64,000 bases of DNA, from NCBI RefSeq assembly GCF_001591645.1, contig NZ_BCVH01000001.1, positions 310,001-374,000 on the forward strand, given 5' to 3'. This document shows, one piece after another, positions 27,348-36,390 of the stretch. Position 1 is the stretch's first letter. The number at the start of each line of letters is the position of its first letter. The stretch comes from Robertmurraya korlensis NBRC 107688. Lineage in GTDB: Bacteria; Bacillota; Bacilli; Bacillales; Cytobacillaceae. The position numbers were made by a program, and so were the translations under genes. The notes under the pieces are model-generated. The model did no database searches, was not told the DNA's origin, and worked only from the letters and a program-made list of their open reading frames with translations.

Positions 27348-28614
27348 TGAGCTTCGCAAAGTAAGGAAATGCATCAAAGGAAATCAGGTAAAGGCAACAA
27401 GGCTTCTGCAACAGCTTGTACAAGAGGGAAGTGTAAGGGGGAAAGAAGCCGCTGCACAAGCAATTATTATTGAAAAGTGCAGGGAATTAGGTCTTCAGCT
27501 CGATATTTGGGAAATAGGTGATAAAAATCTGACTGATCACCCTGCCTACTGTTCGGATCGAAAGGACTATACTGGAAACCCGAATGTTGTTGGAATTTTA
27601 AGAGGAACCGGGAATGGAAAATCACTAATTTTAAACGGCCATATTGATGTGGTGCCAGAAAATAATCTAGCTGAATGGAAGCATGATCCTTTTAGCGGAT
27701 TCATTCAAGAGGGAAAGCTATATGGTCGGGGCTCTACAGATATGAAGGGAGGAACGGTGGCCCTTCTCCTGGCACTGGAAGCGATCATAAATACAGAGAT
27801 TAAGCTGAAGGGTGATATAATCTTCCAAAGTGTGATAGAGGAAGAAAGTGGAGGTGCAGGAACCCTGGCTGCAGTGCTAAGGGGATATCGAGCGGATGGA
27901 GCAATTATTCCTGAGCCTACCAATCTAAAGATCTTTCCAAAGCAGCAAGGCTCCATGTGGTTCCGCGTGACCGTTAAAGGTCGATCAGCACATGGTGGTA
28001 CTAGGTACGAAGGGGTCAATGCAATTGAAAAAGGGATAGTAGTTATCAATCAATTGAGTGAGCTCGAAAAGGTTCGAAATAGTAGAGTCGTAGATCCTTT
28101 ATATGAAAATATACCGATTCCCGTACCGATTAATATTGGGAAAATTCATAGTGGTGATTGGCCATCCTCCGTTCCTGATCTTTGTATCATAGAGGGAAGA
28201 ATTGGTGTAGCACCAGACGAAGACATGTCTAAAGTTCAGGCTGAATTAGAACATGCCCTACAGGAGCTTGGCAATAAGGACAGCTGGTTTAAAGACCATC
28301 CAACCACGGTTGAGTGGTATGGTGGAAGGTGGATTCCAGGAGATTTAGAATCAGACCATCCGTTACTTTCTACGCTAGAGTCATCATACTTAGATGTTAC
28401 GGGAACCTCTCCTGTTATAGAAGCTTCCCCATGGGGGACAGATGGGGGAGTTTTATCAAAAATTGGAGATATTCCTGTTGTCGTCTTCGGTCCAGGTGTA
28501 ACAGAGGTAGCTCATGATGCAAACGAATACATCGTTCTGGAAGATTTATTTACCAGTGCGGATATCATTGCTACAACTATACTCCACTGGTGTGAAGTAA
28601 GCAGCGAAGATTAA
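27340..28614 (+). CDS. yodQ: M20 family deacetylase/deacylase YodQ
   Basis: 424 residues of the ArgE/DapE-type zinc amidohydrolases: NGHIDVVPE (His ligand), GRGSTDMKGG (bridging Asp), EEESGGAGT (catalytic and ligand Glu) and VAHDANEY (His). Between residues ~190 and 310 lies the dimerisation domain. In this operon it probably removes the acetyl group from acetyl-beta-lysine or a later acetylated intermediate. Confidence 0.85.
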   Translation: MDDELRKVRKCIKGNQVKATRLLQQLVQEGSVRGKEAAAQAIIIEKCRELGLQLDIWEIGDKNLTDHPAYCSDRKDYTGNPNVVGILRGTGNGKSLILNGHIDVVPENNLAEWKHDPFSGFIQEGKLYGRGSTDMKGGTVALLLALEAIINTEIKLKGDIIFQSVIEEESGGAGTLAAVLRGYRADGAIIPEPTNLKIFPKQQGSMWFRVTVKGRSAHGGTRYEGVNAIEKGIVVINQLSELEKVRNSRVVDPLYENIPIPVPINIGKIHSGDWPSSVPDLCIIEGRIGVAPDEDMSKVQAELEHALQELGNKDSWFKDHPTTVEWYGGRWIPGDLESDHPLLSTLESSYLDVTGTSPVIEASPWGTDGGVLSKIGDIPVVVFGPGVTEVAHDANEYIVLEDLFTSADIIATTILHWCEVSSED

Positions 28615-28631
28615 TTGTATAAAAAAATGAA

Positions 28632-28667
28632 GAAAGTCTGACCAAGTATTTGGTCGGGCTTTCCCTT
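28632..28667 (+). terminator. Hairpin between yodQ and ablB
   Basis: GAAAGTCTGACCAA / TTGGTCGGGCTTTC, 14-base stem with two wobbles, four-base loop, and a broken T tract (TTTCCCTTT). It could weaken transcription into ablB rather than stop it. Confidence 0.5.
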
Positions 28668-28681
28668 TAGGAGGAGAATTC

Positions 28682-29554
28682 ATGACTCAACTGCCAGCTT
28701 TTCGAACCATTGAGGAGAGTGGGATTAGATTCGGAGTCTACATGGACCATTTTAATAAGCGGTTACGAGTGGATCATTACGTAGGGGACCCATATCTTGT
28801 CATACAAACAACAGAAGAGCTTGCAAAGGAGACGAATAGTGAAAAAATAATCATTAAAGGGAAATGGGAGGATTACAAAATATTCTTAGAGAAGGGATAT
28901 AGGAATGAAGCGATTATTGATGGGTATTTTTTAGGATCGGATGGATATTTTTTTTGTAAATACTTTGAACCGGATAGAGCAAGTATGGGTCATCTTCAAG
29001 TGGAGGAGGATATAATTTCTTCTGTCCAGCACTTAAAAAGATCATCACAAGTAATCATGCCACCAGCAGATTACAAGATTATGAAAGTGAGTGAGAAGGA
29101 AGCAGAAATGCTTTCCGATTTATATCGGGAGGTGTTTCAAATTTATCCTACTCCCCTTCATGATTCCGATTATGTAAAGAAGACCATGGAAGAAGGTACC
29201 ATCTATTATGCCTTCCTTTATAATCATGAAATTATTAGTGCAGCATCTGCTGAAGTAAACCACCGGTTTCGTAATGCAGAATTAACGGATTGTGCGACTA
29301 AGAAAGAGCACCGGAAATTTGGATTAATGAAGATTCTCTTAAAAAAGCTAGAAGAGGATTTATTTCAACAACAAATTTTTTGTTCTTATTCTATTGCCAG
29401 ATCGTTATCCTTTGGAATGAATGCGGTTCTCCACCAATTAGGCTACCATTATCGAGGACGGTTAGTGAAGAATTGTTATATTTTTGATAAGCTGGAAGAC
29501 ATGAATGTATGGGTTAAGGATTTATCCACTTACCAAGCTGCCGAAAATTCATAA
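28682..29554 (+). CDS. ablB: Beta-lysine N6-acetyltransferase AblB (YodP)
   Basis: 290 residues; the C-terminal half is a GNAT acetyltransferase (SAASAEVNHRFRNAELTDCAT, then KKEHRKFGLMKILL for acetyl-CoA binding). Length and placement next to ablA match AblB/YodP, which acetylates beta-lysine on N6 to make N-epsilon-acetyl-beta-lysine, an osmolyte in archaea and a pathway intermediate here. AGGAGG SD eight bases from the ATG. Confidence 0.87.
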   Translation: MTQLPAFRTIEESGIRFGVYMDHFNKRLRVDHYVGDPYLVIQTTEELAKETNSEKIIIKGKWEDYKIFLEKGYRNEAIIDGYFLGSDGYFFCKYFEPDRASMGHLQVEEDIISSVQHLKRSSQVIMPPADYKIMKVSEKEAEMLSDLYREVFQIYPTPLHDSDYVKKTMEEGTIYYAFLYNHEIISAASAEVNHRFRNAELTDCATKKEHRKFGLMKILLKKLEEDLFQQQIFCSYSIARSLSFGMNAVLHQLGYHYRGRLVKNCYIFDKLEDMNVWVKDLSTYQAAENS

Positions 29555-29609
29555 ATAGTGACAGTTTTTCGGCACGAAGGCATATATATGCTTTAGGTAG
29601 GTGATGACA

Positions 29610-31007
29610 ATGTTTGAAGAAAACAGTGTTTCCATCGAGGTAGTGACGGAAATTTTAAGAGGCGTTGATGAGGGGATTCACGTAGTGGATCTAAATGGCA
29701 AGACGATTTTTTATAATGAGGTGGCAGCCCAACACGATGGGCTAACGGTTGGTGAAGTTGTAGGAAAGCCGTTACTGGATGTGTTTCCTTCGTTAACAGA
29801 AGAGACGAGTACGTTATTAAGAGTACTGAAGTCTAGAAAAGAAATTGTAAATGTCGCTCAATCGTATTACAACATCCATGGGAAACAAATTGAAACGATC
29901 AATTCAACGATTCCTATCCGTATACATGGCGATTTTTTTGGCGCAATGGAAATAGCAAAGGATTATTCCAGCATTAAAAGGTTATCCGAACAGCTATTGG
30001 ATTTACAAAAGGAAAAACAAGTTTTGAAATCAAAGAAAAAGAACAAAAACGTGAAGTATACGCTTGAAGATTTACTAACAGAAAACAATGAATTTAAACA
30101 AATGAAAAAAGAGGCTTATAAGCTAGCAAAATCTCAATCCTCTATATTAGTATATGGGGAAAGTGGAACGGGAAAAGAACTGTTTGTCCAGGGGATTCAT
30201 GATGCTTCTAATCGAAGAAATTTCCCTTTTATTGTCCAAAATTGTGCGGCCATTCCAGAAACCTTGCTCGAGAGTATTCTTTTTGGAACGGCAAAAGGGA
30301 GTTACACGGGAGCTATTGATCGACCTGGATTATTTGAGCTTGCTGATGGAGGAACGCTCTTTTTAGATGAGCTTCATGCCATGCCCATCGATTTGCAGGC
30401 AAAGCTATTACGTGTTCTTGAGGACGGAATGATTCGACGCATTGGATCTTCTAAAAATGTACAGGTAGACGTACGGGTAATAGCAGCCATGAATGTTCAC
30501 CCTAGAAAAGCGCTGGAAGAGAAACTGATTAGAACAGATATCTTTTACCGATTGAATGTATTAACCTTCGAGCTATTGCCCCTACGGAAAAGACCTGAAG
30601 ACATTCTATTTTTATCAGAAAAATTTATAGGGATTTTTAATGGTCTTCTTCATAAAAATATACAAGGTGTGTCCACAGATGTGATAAACGCATTTCAAAC
30701 TTATGACTGGCCAGGAAATGTGAGGGAGCTTAAGCATACAATTGAGTATATGATGAATGTTTGTGAAGAAGCTATTCTGGATTTGGAGCATCTCCCGGCC
30801 ATGCTTAAGGAAAATACCTTAGTAGCAAGGTCAACTGCGGAAACCTACTACCTCAAAGATCAGTTGCATCAATTCGAAAAAGATCTCATTATGAAAGCGC
30901 TAAATCACACGAGCAATAATATAAAAAAAGCTGCAAAACTGTTGGGAATTCCCAGACAAACCCTTCAATACAAAATTCATAAATATGAGTTGCAAGGTGC
31001 CGATTAA
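29610..31007 (+). CDS. Sigma-54-dependent activator (PAS-AAA+-Fis), KamR-like
   Basis: 465 residues: N-terminal PAS domain (~10-115), AAA+ domain with Walker A GESGTGKE (~185), a GSYTGA loop in place of the usual GAFTGA that contacts sigma-54, Walker B GTLFLDEL, and a C-terminal Fis-type helix-turn-helix (IKKAAKLLGIPRQTLQYKI). The RocR/BkdR layout. It lies directly before a good -24/-12 promoter and ablA, so it most likely activates that. I recall a KamR activator of this kind for the kam locus of B. thuringiensis. The ATG at 29610 has the best SD spacing; a GTG at 29601 exists. Confidence 0.87.
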   Translation: MFEENSVSIEVVTEILRGVDEGIHVVDLNGKTIFYNEVAAQHDGLTVGEVVGKPLLDVFPSLTEETSTLLRVLKSRKEIVNVAQSYYNIHGKQIETINSTIPIRIHGDFFGAMEIAKDYSSIKRLSEQLLDLQKEKQVLKSKKKNKNVKYTLEDLLTENNEFKQMKKEAYKLAKSQSSILVYGESGTGKELFVQGIHDASNRRNFPFIVQNCAAIPETLLESILFGTAKGSYTGAIDRPGLFELADGGTLFLDELHAMPIDLQAKLLRVLEDGMIRRIGSSKNVQVDVRVIAAMNVHPRKALEEKLIRTDIFYRLNVLTFELLPLRKRPEDILFLSEKFIGIFNGLLHKNIQGVSTDVINAFQTYDWPGNVRELKHTIEYMMNVCEEAILDLEHLPAMLKENTLVARSTAETYYLKDQLHQFEKDLIMKALNHTSNNIKKAAKLLGIPRQTLQYKIHKYELQGAD

Positions 31008-31022
31008 TCGGCATCTTTTTTA
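30994..31022 (+). terminator. Terminator after the sigma-54 activator gene
   Basis: AGGTGCCGAT / ATCGGCATCT stem with the stop codon in the loop and T6. Confidence 0.75.
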
Positions 31023-31095
31023 TTTGGAAATTTGTTAGTAAGGATTTTGGAACGATGCAATCCCGCTTCTAGCAAGGTACCTCCCTTTTTTTATG

Positions 31096-31112
31096 TTGGA
31101 ACGGTTCTTGCA
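31096..31112 (+). promoter_or_regulatory. Sigma-54 (-24/-12) promoter of ablA
   Basis: TTGGAACGGTTCTTGCA: GG and GC separated by exactly ten bases, TTGC -12 element intact, and one deviation (A for C) in the -24 TGGCAC. It is 40 bases before the ablA ATG. Confidence 0.75.
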
Positions 31113-31151
31113 TATAAGTAAGTAAGAAAGCACGTTAGGGAGGAATGAAGA

Positions 31152-32579
31152 ATGAAACATTCATTATATAAACCCGATCGACATTGGTCTACCATAGAGC
31201 TTTGGAAGGATGTTACGGAAGAGCAGTGGAATGATTGGATCTGGCAGCTCACAAATACGATTCGAACACTTGATGATTTACGAAAAGTAATTAACTTGAC
31301 CCCTGAAGAGGAAGAGGGAGTTAAGATCTCTACAAAGACCATTCCACTGAATATTACGCCATACTATGCATCGTTAATGAATCCAGATGATCCAAGATGT
31401 CCGATACGAATGCAATCGGTTCCTATTTCAGAAGAGATTGTTAAAACAAGATACGATCTAGAGGATCCCCTCCACGAAGATGAAGATTCTCCAACTCCAG
31501 GACTAACACACCGTTATCCGGATCGAGTGTTATTCCTCGTCACAAACCAATGTTCCATGTATTGCCGCTACTGTACGAGACGCCGCTTTTCTGGTCAAAT
31601 TGGGATGGGTGTTCCGAAAAAGCAATTAGACGGTGCAATTAGTTATATAAGAAATACCCCTCAGGTAAGAGATGTTCTCATTTCTGGAGGAGATGGACTC
31701 CTGATCAATGATAATGTCCTAGAATATATATTAAAGAACCTTAGAGAAATCGATCATGTAGAAATCATAAGAATAGGCACAAGAGCGCCGGTTGTCTTTC
31801 CACAACGAATCACAGAAAACCTTTGTAATATCCTAAAGAAGTACCACCCAGTTTGGCTGAATACTCATTTTAATACATCAATTGAAATTACGGAGGAATC
31901 GAAAAAGGCGTGTGAAATGCTTGCAAACGCAGGAGTACCAATCGGAAACCAATCGGTTATCTTAGCAGGTATTAACGATTCTGTCCCAATCATGAAAAAG
32001 CTCATGCATGACTTAGTGAAAATAAGAGTTCGCCCTTATTATATTTATCAATGTGATCTTTCAGAAGGGATCGGTCATTTCCGAGCACCTGTATCAAAAG
32101 GCTTAGAAATTATTGAAGGATTACGAGGCCATACGTCTGGATATGCAGTCCCGACCTTTGTAGTAGATGCACCTGGTGGAGGAGGGAAAATCTCCCTTCA
32201 ACCAAATTACCTCATTTCACAAAGTGCTGAGAAAGTGGTACTACGCAACTTTGAAGGGGTAATAACCTCTTATCCGGAGCCTCAGAACTATGTACCTGGT
32301 AGAGCGGAGGATTATTTCAAGAGTGTTTATTCGGAATATGAAAAATACAAATCCGAAGTCGGAATTTCGGCACTTATGAACGACAGCAAATTCAACCTTG
32401 TCCCGGAAAATCTACAACGGTTAGACAGAAGAGAAAAATATCAGGAAGACCAGAATCACTCTTCGTTAAAAGATAAACGTCAAAAGCGTGATGAATTGAA
32501 AGAGAAGAAATTTAAGGCACAACAACAAAAATCAACTGGACTGTCTGAGCAAGAAACAGACAAAACGGTTAATGAGTAG
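31152..32579 (+). CDS. ablA: L-lysine 2,3-aminomutase
   Basis: 475 residues, a radical-SAM, PLP-dependent enzyme converting L-lysine to L-beta-lysine. The cluster cysteines are C134, C138 and C141 in [15 protein letters not shown]; a GGDGLL motif and a C-terminal [12 protein letters not shown] motif (PLP and zinc region) follow. The last ~60 residues are a charged, low-complexity tail, as in KamA of Bacillus. GGGAGG SD. Corresponds to B. subtilis KamA/YodO. Confidence 0.95.
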   Translation: MKHSLYKPDRHWSTIELWKDVTEEQWNDWIWQLTNTIRTLDDLRKVINLTPEEEEGVKISTKTIPLNITPYYASLMNPDDPRCPIRMQSVPISEEIVKTRYDLEDPLHEDEDSPTPGLTHRYPDRVLFLVTNQCSMYCRYCTRRRFSGQIGMGVPKKQLDGAISYIRNTPQVRDVLISGGDGLLINDNVLEYILKNLREIDHVEIIRIGTRAPVVFPQRITENLCNILKKYHPVWLNTHFNTSIEITEESKKACEMLANAGVPIGNQSVILAGINDSVPIMKKLMHDLVKIRVRPYYIYQCDLSEGIGHFRAPVSKGLEIIEGLRGHTSGYAVPTFVVDAPGGGGKISLQPNYLISQSAEKVVLRNFEGVITSYPEPQNYVPGRAEDYFKSVYSEYEKYKSEVGISALMNDSKFNLVPENLQRLDRREKYQEDQNHSSLKDKRQKRDELKEKKFKAQQQKSTGLSEQETDKTVNE

Positions 32580-32590
32580 GTGATTGGGGT

Positions 32591-32872
32591 TTGGATATGA
32601 AGTGCCAGTGGTGCGAAGGGAAGGCAAGTACAGGTGAAAGCTCTGTATATTGGGAGCTACCAGATGGATCAAGGGCAATTGAAATTACTAAAACACCGGC
32701 CATTATCTGTATGGAATGTGAAATGGTGTATCAGGAAGAAAAGGTGATTAAGGAAATAGAGGATCAGTTGTTTTTGGTTGATACAAGACAAATCGGAAGT
32801 ACTACAAGTTTTAAGGAAATGATGGAATTACCAAGGTTACTGAAGAGAAATTACTTTGATTTTTCTTCTTAG
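32591..32872 (+). CDS. yokU: YokU family zinc-finger-like protein
   Basis: 93 residues with two Cys pairs, CQWC at residues ~5-8 and CMEC at ~40-43, the YgiT-type zinc-finger arrangement. It follows ablA by 11 bases, as yokU does in B. subtilis. The TTG at 32591 has an AGGTG SD eight bases upstream; an ATG at 32597 is an alternative. Function unknown; co-transcription with ablA suggests a role in the same pathway. A broken second copy lies at 35641. Confidence 0.8.
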   Translation: MDMKCQWCEGKASTGESSVYWELPDGSRAIEITKTPAIICMECEMVYQEEKVIKEIEDQLFLVDTRQIGSTTSFKEMMELPRLLKRNYFDFSS

Positions 32873-32883
32873 CTATTAAGTTT

Positions 32884-32917
32884 GAATGGCACCTCAGTAG
32901 AGGTGCCATTCGTTTTT
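32884..32917 (+). terminator. Terminator after yokU
   Basis: GAATGGCACCTC / GAGGTGCCATTC, perfect twelve-base stem with AGTA loop and a C-T5 tail. Confidence 0.9.
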
Positions 32918-33366
32918 ATATTATCTAGTTTAGTCATAATAAGTAAAAATTTAGTGAGTGGTTACTTTAATATATTTAGGGATTAGTATAAACTATTTTT
33001 ATTTCTTCATAAATAGACCGTACAGAACTTCTATTAACACTAATAGGCTTTGTAAACACCATGGTCGCTGTAAATAAGCCTATCTTCTAATGATGTAACG
33101 ACCTCAAGTACTACAGAATCTTATCAAAACTGTACAGATTTAAGAAACGTTTATTCAAATGGGGTTACTTCAATAGTAGGCTCTTTTTAGACCTGTTGTA
33201 CTCTATCAATTACTAAAGTATAGTTTTCTTTAATTTTTAAATAATATCGTTAATAAAGGTGGTCTCAATAGATATGGCTAAGTTGATGTCTCCATTTTGG
33301 TTTAATTTAATTTTAGAGACAATATGGGTATGATATTGTTATTGAGCTGTAAGGGAAGGTGATTTA
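32918..33366. other. AT-rich intergenic region with a MerR-like dyad
   Basis: No supportable gene. The only clear structure is ACAATAT (33319-33325) / ATATTGT (33333-33339), a perfect seven-base dyad with seven-base centre, overlapping a TATGAT -10-like box 33 bases before the merR start. It is a candidate autoregulatory operator. Confidence 0.4.
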
Positions 33367-34185
33367 ATGAAAAATCTTTTTACAATAGGGGAAATGGCCA
33401 GACTCCATAATACTTCTATGAAGACACTGAGATATTATGATGAAATTGGTTTACTGGAGCCGATACGGGTTGACCAAAATAATGGATATAGATACTATTC
33501 AACCGAACAATTTGAAAAACTAAATACGATTCAGTATTTAAAGAAGTTAGGTCTTCCTTTAAAGGAAATCAAGGGTCACCTAGACCAAAGGGATATCGAT
33601 GGTTTTTTAGATTTATTAGAGAAACAAAAAAAACTAACAGAGCAAAAAATAAAGGAACTAGAACGAGTTAGCCGTCGATTTCACAACCGTATTAAGGATA
33701 TTAATTTAGCTCGTGAAATAACGGAATTGGAAGTTGTAAAAATAATAGAAGTGAAAGAGAGGAAAGTAGTTAGATTAACTCAGAAAATCGGTTCAGAACC
33801 TGAGATGGAGGTGTCGCTGAGGCAATTAGAAAACTTGGCAAATATGAACTCGTCCATTTTTATTGGAGGTGTGGGCCTTACAATAAATATAAATAATATT
33901 AAGAATAAAAAGTTTGATGAATATAACTCTATTTTTATTCTGAATGAGGAAGAAGAGATACAAAGTCCACTACATACAATATTTCAGAAAGGAAAATATG
34001 CCAGTATTTTTTATAGAGGGGATCATAGCGACTCATCTCGTTACTATAAGATTTTACTGGATTACATAAACGAAAGAGGTCACCAGGTTTTAGGAGATTC
34101 CATTGAACGGACGATAATTGATCATTACATCTCCAAAAACAAAGAAGATTTTCTAACAGAAATTCAAATTCCAATTAATTATTGA
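33367..34185 (+). CDS. MerR family transcriptional regulator
   Basis: 272 residues: N-terminal MerR winged helix-turn-helix (FTIGEMARLHNTSMKTLRYYDEIGL), a coiled-coil dimer helix (~80-120), then a GyrI-like effector-binding domain ending near 270, the BmrR/BltR layout. It is followed 80 bases later by an MFS exporter, so it probably senses a toxic compound and induces that pump. A weak terminator hairpin (34185-34210) separates them. Confidence 0.85.
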   Translation: MKNLFTIGEMARLHNTSMKTLRYYDEIGLLEPIRVDQNNGYRYYSTEQFEKLNTIQYLKKLGLPLKEIKGHLDQRDIDGFLDLLEKQKKLTEQKIKELERVSRRFHNRIKDINLAREITELEVVKIIEVKERKVVRLTQKIGSEPEMEVSLRQLENLANMNSSIFIGGVGLTININNIKNKKFDEYNSIFILNEEEEIQSPLHTIFQKGKYASIFYRGDHSDSSRYYKILLDYINERGHQVLGDSIERTIIDHYISKNKEDFLTEIQIPINY

Positions 34186-34210
34186 CCTTCCCCTTACAGG
34201 AAGGTTTATT
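34185..34210 (+). terminator. Weak hairpin between merR and MFS gene
   Basis: ACCTTCC / GGAAGGT with seven-base loop, followed by TTATTATTT. Termination is probably partial. Confidence 0.45.
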
Positions 34211-34264
34211 ATTTGTATTGCAATTTAAAGTGGAGATTTCCATCTAGAGAAAGGAGAAAAAATA

Positions 34265-35461
34265 ATGACTCTCATAAATAATAAGATTTGGTCAATGTCA
34301 TTCATTTTCGTAGTGATTTCAAATGCCTTGGTTTTTATGATCTTTGAAATGCTGTTACCTACCCTTCCCTTATTTGTTACGGCTTTAGGAGGAGGAGCAA
34401 GTCAAGTTGGCTTAGTAACAGGGATCTTTATGTTATCAGCTATATTAATTCGTCCATTTGCGGGTTTACTTTTAACTAAATTTGATAAAAAATTACTTTT
34501 AGTTATGGGAATTATGATCATCGCCCTGTCTACGGGTGCTTATTATCTATCTACGAATATATCAACGTTACTAATTATTCGTTTAGTCCATGGGGCTGGA
34601 TTTGGTTTAGCGACAACTTACTTTGCCACTCTTGCAGCCGAAATTATCCCTAAGGCTCGTCGAGGAGAGGGGCTAGGATACTTTGGTGTTGGAGAAACGA
34701 TAGCGATCTCTATAGGTCCAATGATTGGAATCATGACGCTAGAATTATACGACTTCCAACGATTATTCTTAGGAGGAATGGCCGTTCTTTTTTTAGCTGT
34801 TATTATGGCAATTTGTGTAAAGACAGCAAATCAAGGAAAGGTGTTACAAAAACAAGAGAATGTAAGACTTAAAATAGTTGAAAAGCGGGTTCTATTTCCT
34901 TCACTGCTTATTTTCCTTATTGGAATTGCAGCAGGAGGAATTATGTCTTTCTTTTCTTTATATGCATTGGAGAAGGAATTCACTCAAGTAGGATTGTTCT
35001 TCCTATTGATTGCAGCAGCAAGTTTTGCCATTCGACTACTTTCAGGTAAATTATTTGATTTATACGGACCCTCTATAATATTAATACCCGGATCGGTTTT
35101 GTCGATTATAGGGTTGATTATGCTATATGTAGCAGTTAACGATAGCATGTTTTTTATTGCAGCTATATTATATGGTTTTGGGTTTGGTGCTATCTTTCCA
35201 GCCATTCAAACCTGGTGTATGAACTTAGTAGAGGAACATGAACATGAGGATGCAATGGCTTCATTCTTCAACTTTTTTGATTTAGGTATTGGGGGAGGTT
35301 CCTTAGTACTTGGGCTAGTCGCTACTGTTGCATCTTACCAAGCTGTTTATCTTGTTGCGACTATTGTGTTTATTCTATTTTTAGTTATATATGTTGTTTA
35401 CCATGCTAACAAGGGGCAATCTAATAAATATAGTGATGAGATAAGTAAGCTAGAAAGTTAA
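34265..35461 (+). CDS. MFS multidrug-type exporter
   Basis: 398 residues, 12 predicted transmembrane helices, with the MFS drug-exporter motif-A-like loop (RPFAGLLLTKFDKKLLL) between helices 2 and 3 and a motif-C-like GGGSLVLGLVA stretch later. Drug:proton antiporter family, resembling the Blt/YfkF group. The MerR neighbour suggests inducible efflux. Substrate unknown. AAAGGAG SD. Confidence 0.85.
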   Translation: MTLINNKIWSMSFIFVVISNALVFMIFEMLLPTLPLFVTALGGGASQVGLVTGIFMLSAILIRPFAGLLLTKFDKKLLLVMGIMIIALSTGAYYLSTNISTLLIIRLVHGAGFGLATTYFATLAAEIIPKARRGEGLGYFGVGETIAISIGPMIGIMTLELYDFQRLFLGGMAVLFLAVIMAICVKTANQGKVLQKQENVRLKIVEKRVLFPSLLIFLIGIAAGGIMSFFSLYALEKEFTQVGLFFLLIAAASFAIRLLSGKLFDLYGPSIILIPGSVLSIIGLIMLYVAVNDSMFFIAAILYGFGFGAIFPAIQTWCMNLVEEHEHEDAMASFFNFFDLGIGGGSLVLGLVATVASYQAVYLVATIVFILFLVIYVVYHANKGQSNKYSDEISKLES

Positions 35462-35536
35462 TCTATGTGTGTGATTATCAAATATAAATATAGAGAATTT
35501 TTTCAGTAAAAAGATTCCTTTTATTATATAAAAGGA

Positions 35537-35578
35537 ATAGGTTAGCAACCTTTACTGCTGACCTATTCTTGTTTGTCT
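35537..35578 (+). terminator. Terminator after the MFS gene
   Basis: Thirteen-base stem 35537-35549 / 35558-35570 with one wobble, then TTGTTTGTCTT. Confidence 0.65.
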
Positions 35579-35640
35579 TATTTTAAAAGTGATTCATTTA
35601 GAAGTAATATACGAATTCTAACGAGTAGGTGGATTTGGAT

Positions 35641-35807
35641 TTGGATAATAAGTGCGAGTGGTGCGAAGGGAAGGCAAGTACAGGTGAAGGCTCTGTATAT
35701 TGCGAGCTACCGGATGGTTCTAGGGCAATTTAAATTACTAAAACACCGGGCATTATCTGTATGGGATGTGAAATGGTGTATCAGGAAGAAAAAGTGATTA
35801 AGGAAAT
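35641..35807 (+). pseudogene. Decayed partial copy of yokU
   Basis: About 165 bases align with 32591-32758 (the first 56 codons of yokU) with roughly a dozen base differences by eye; matching flank before it even includes the end of the ablA gene (GAGTAGGTG). The copy reads MDNKCEWCEGKASTGEG-like from a TTG, keeps the first Cys pair, then hits TAA at codon 31 and has lost one Cys of the second pair. It ends abruptly after AAGGAAAT. It is a remnant of a duplication that now brackets the merR-MFS pair. Confidence 0.85.
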
Positions 35808-35943
35808 CATATTTCATGCTATGGATCATCTTTGAGAAGATAGGGATAGGGTAATTTGTAATATCACAAGTTTCATTTGTAAATATTGGGTTTGTATTAA
35901 AATGAATTATAATCTTTAATCGATAATGTTTAGAATCAATAAA

Positions 35944-35957
35944 TTAGATCGATATAA
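35944..35957. promoter_or_regulatory. Palindromic operator, site 1 (TTAGATCGATATAA)
   Basis: One base from the perfect palindrome TTAGATCGATCTAA found at 44125. It lies 150 bases upstream of the putative dctP promoter. The rest of 35808-36390 holds no gene that I can support. Confidence 0.6.
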
Positions 35958-36105
35958 TTAATCGCGGAAAAATTTAACTGTGCCATTGGCAATTTCCCTA
36001 AAAAAATTTCAATAAGAAGGGCCCAACAATCCTTCTAGAATAGCATGTGAACGAAAAAATAGATCTAATAATTTTCTAACAATTAAGAATCTTTTTAAAA
36101 AATAG

Positions 36106-36135
36106 TTGTTATACTTAATTTCACTGTTATATACT
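36106..36135 (+). promoter_or_regulatory. Candidate sigmaA promoter for dctPQM
   Basis: TTGTTA (36106-36111), 18-base spacer, TATACT (36130-36135). Start would be near 36142, giving a 250-base leader that contains an operator and two cre-like sites. Confidence 0.5.
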
Positions 36136-36163
36136 ATAAATACATAGAAATTATGGAAAAAAA

Positions 36164-36177
36164 TTAGATCGATTCAA
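36164..36177. promoter_or_regulatory. Palindromic operator, site 2 (TTAGATCGATTCAA)
   Basis: Two bases from the palindrome consensus. About 20 bases after the predicted dctP transcription start, a position suited to repression. Confidence 0.55.
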
Positions 36178-36247
36178 TTTTATCTGATTTTTTTATCAAT
36201 AAAGGGAGGTGGGCATCTAACTTTCATTATTGTATGGTTTTACAAAA

Positions 36248-36330
36248 TGAAAGCGTATACTTATTATTGCGTTTTTAACAGAGCCAAGAAGATTAGGTTG
36301 AATTTTTGCATACTTATGTAAGCGTTATCT
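36248..36330. promoter_or_regulatory. Two cre-like sites before dctP
   Basis: TGAAAGCGTATACT (36248-36261) and TGTAAGCGTTATCT (36317-36330); the second departs from the CcpA cre consensus TGWAANCGNTNWCA only in its last base. Both lie downstream of the predicted promoter, as in roadblock-type catabolite repression. Confidence 0.6.
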
Positions 36331-36390
36331 ACTAAAAAGGCCAAATAATTGTCTCTTAGCCTAAAACTATCAATAAGGAGTGAATGAGAA

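Noticed and set aside
35573-35797. 74-codon frame over the yokU remnant
   Set aside because: It is a different frame from the recognisable yokU copy and has no SD; the homologous frame is broken by a stop.
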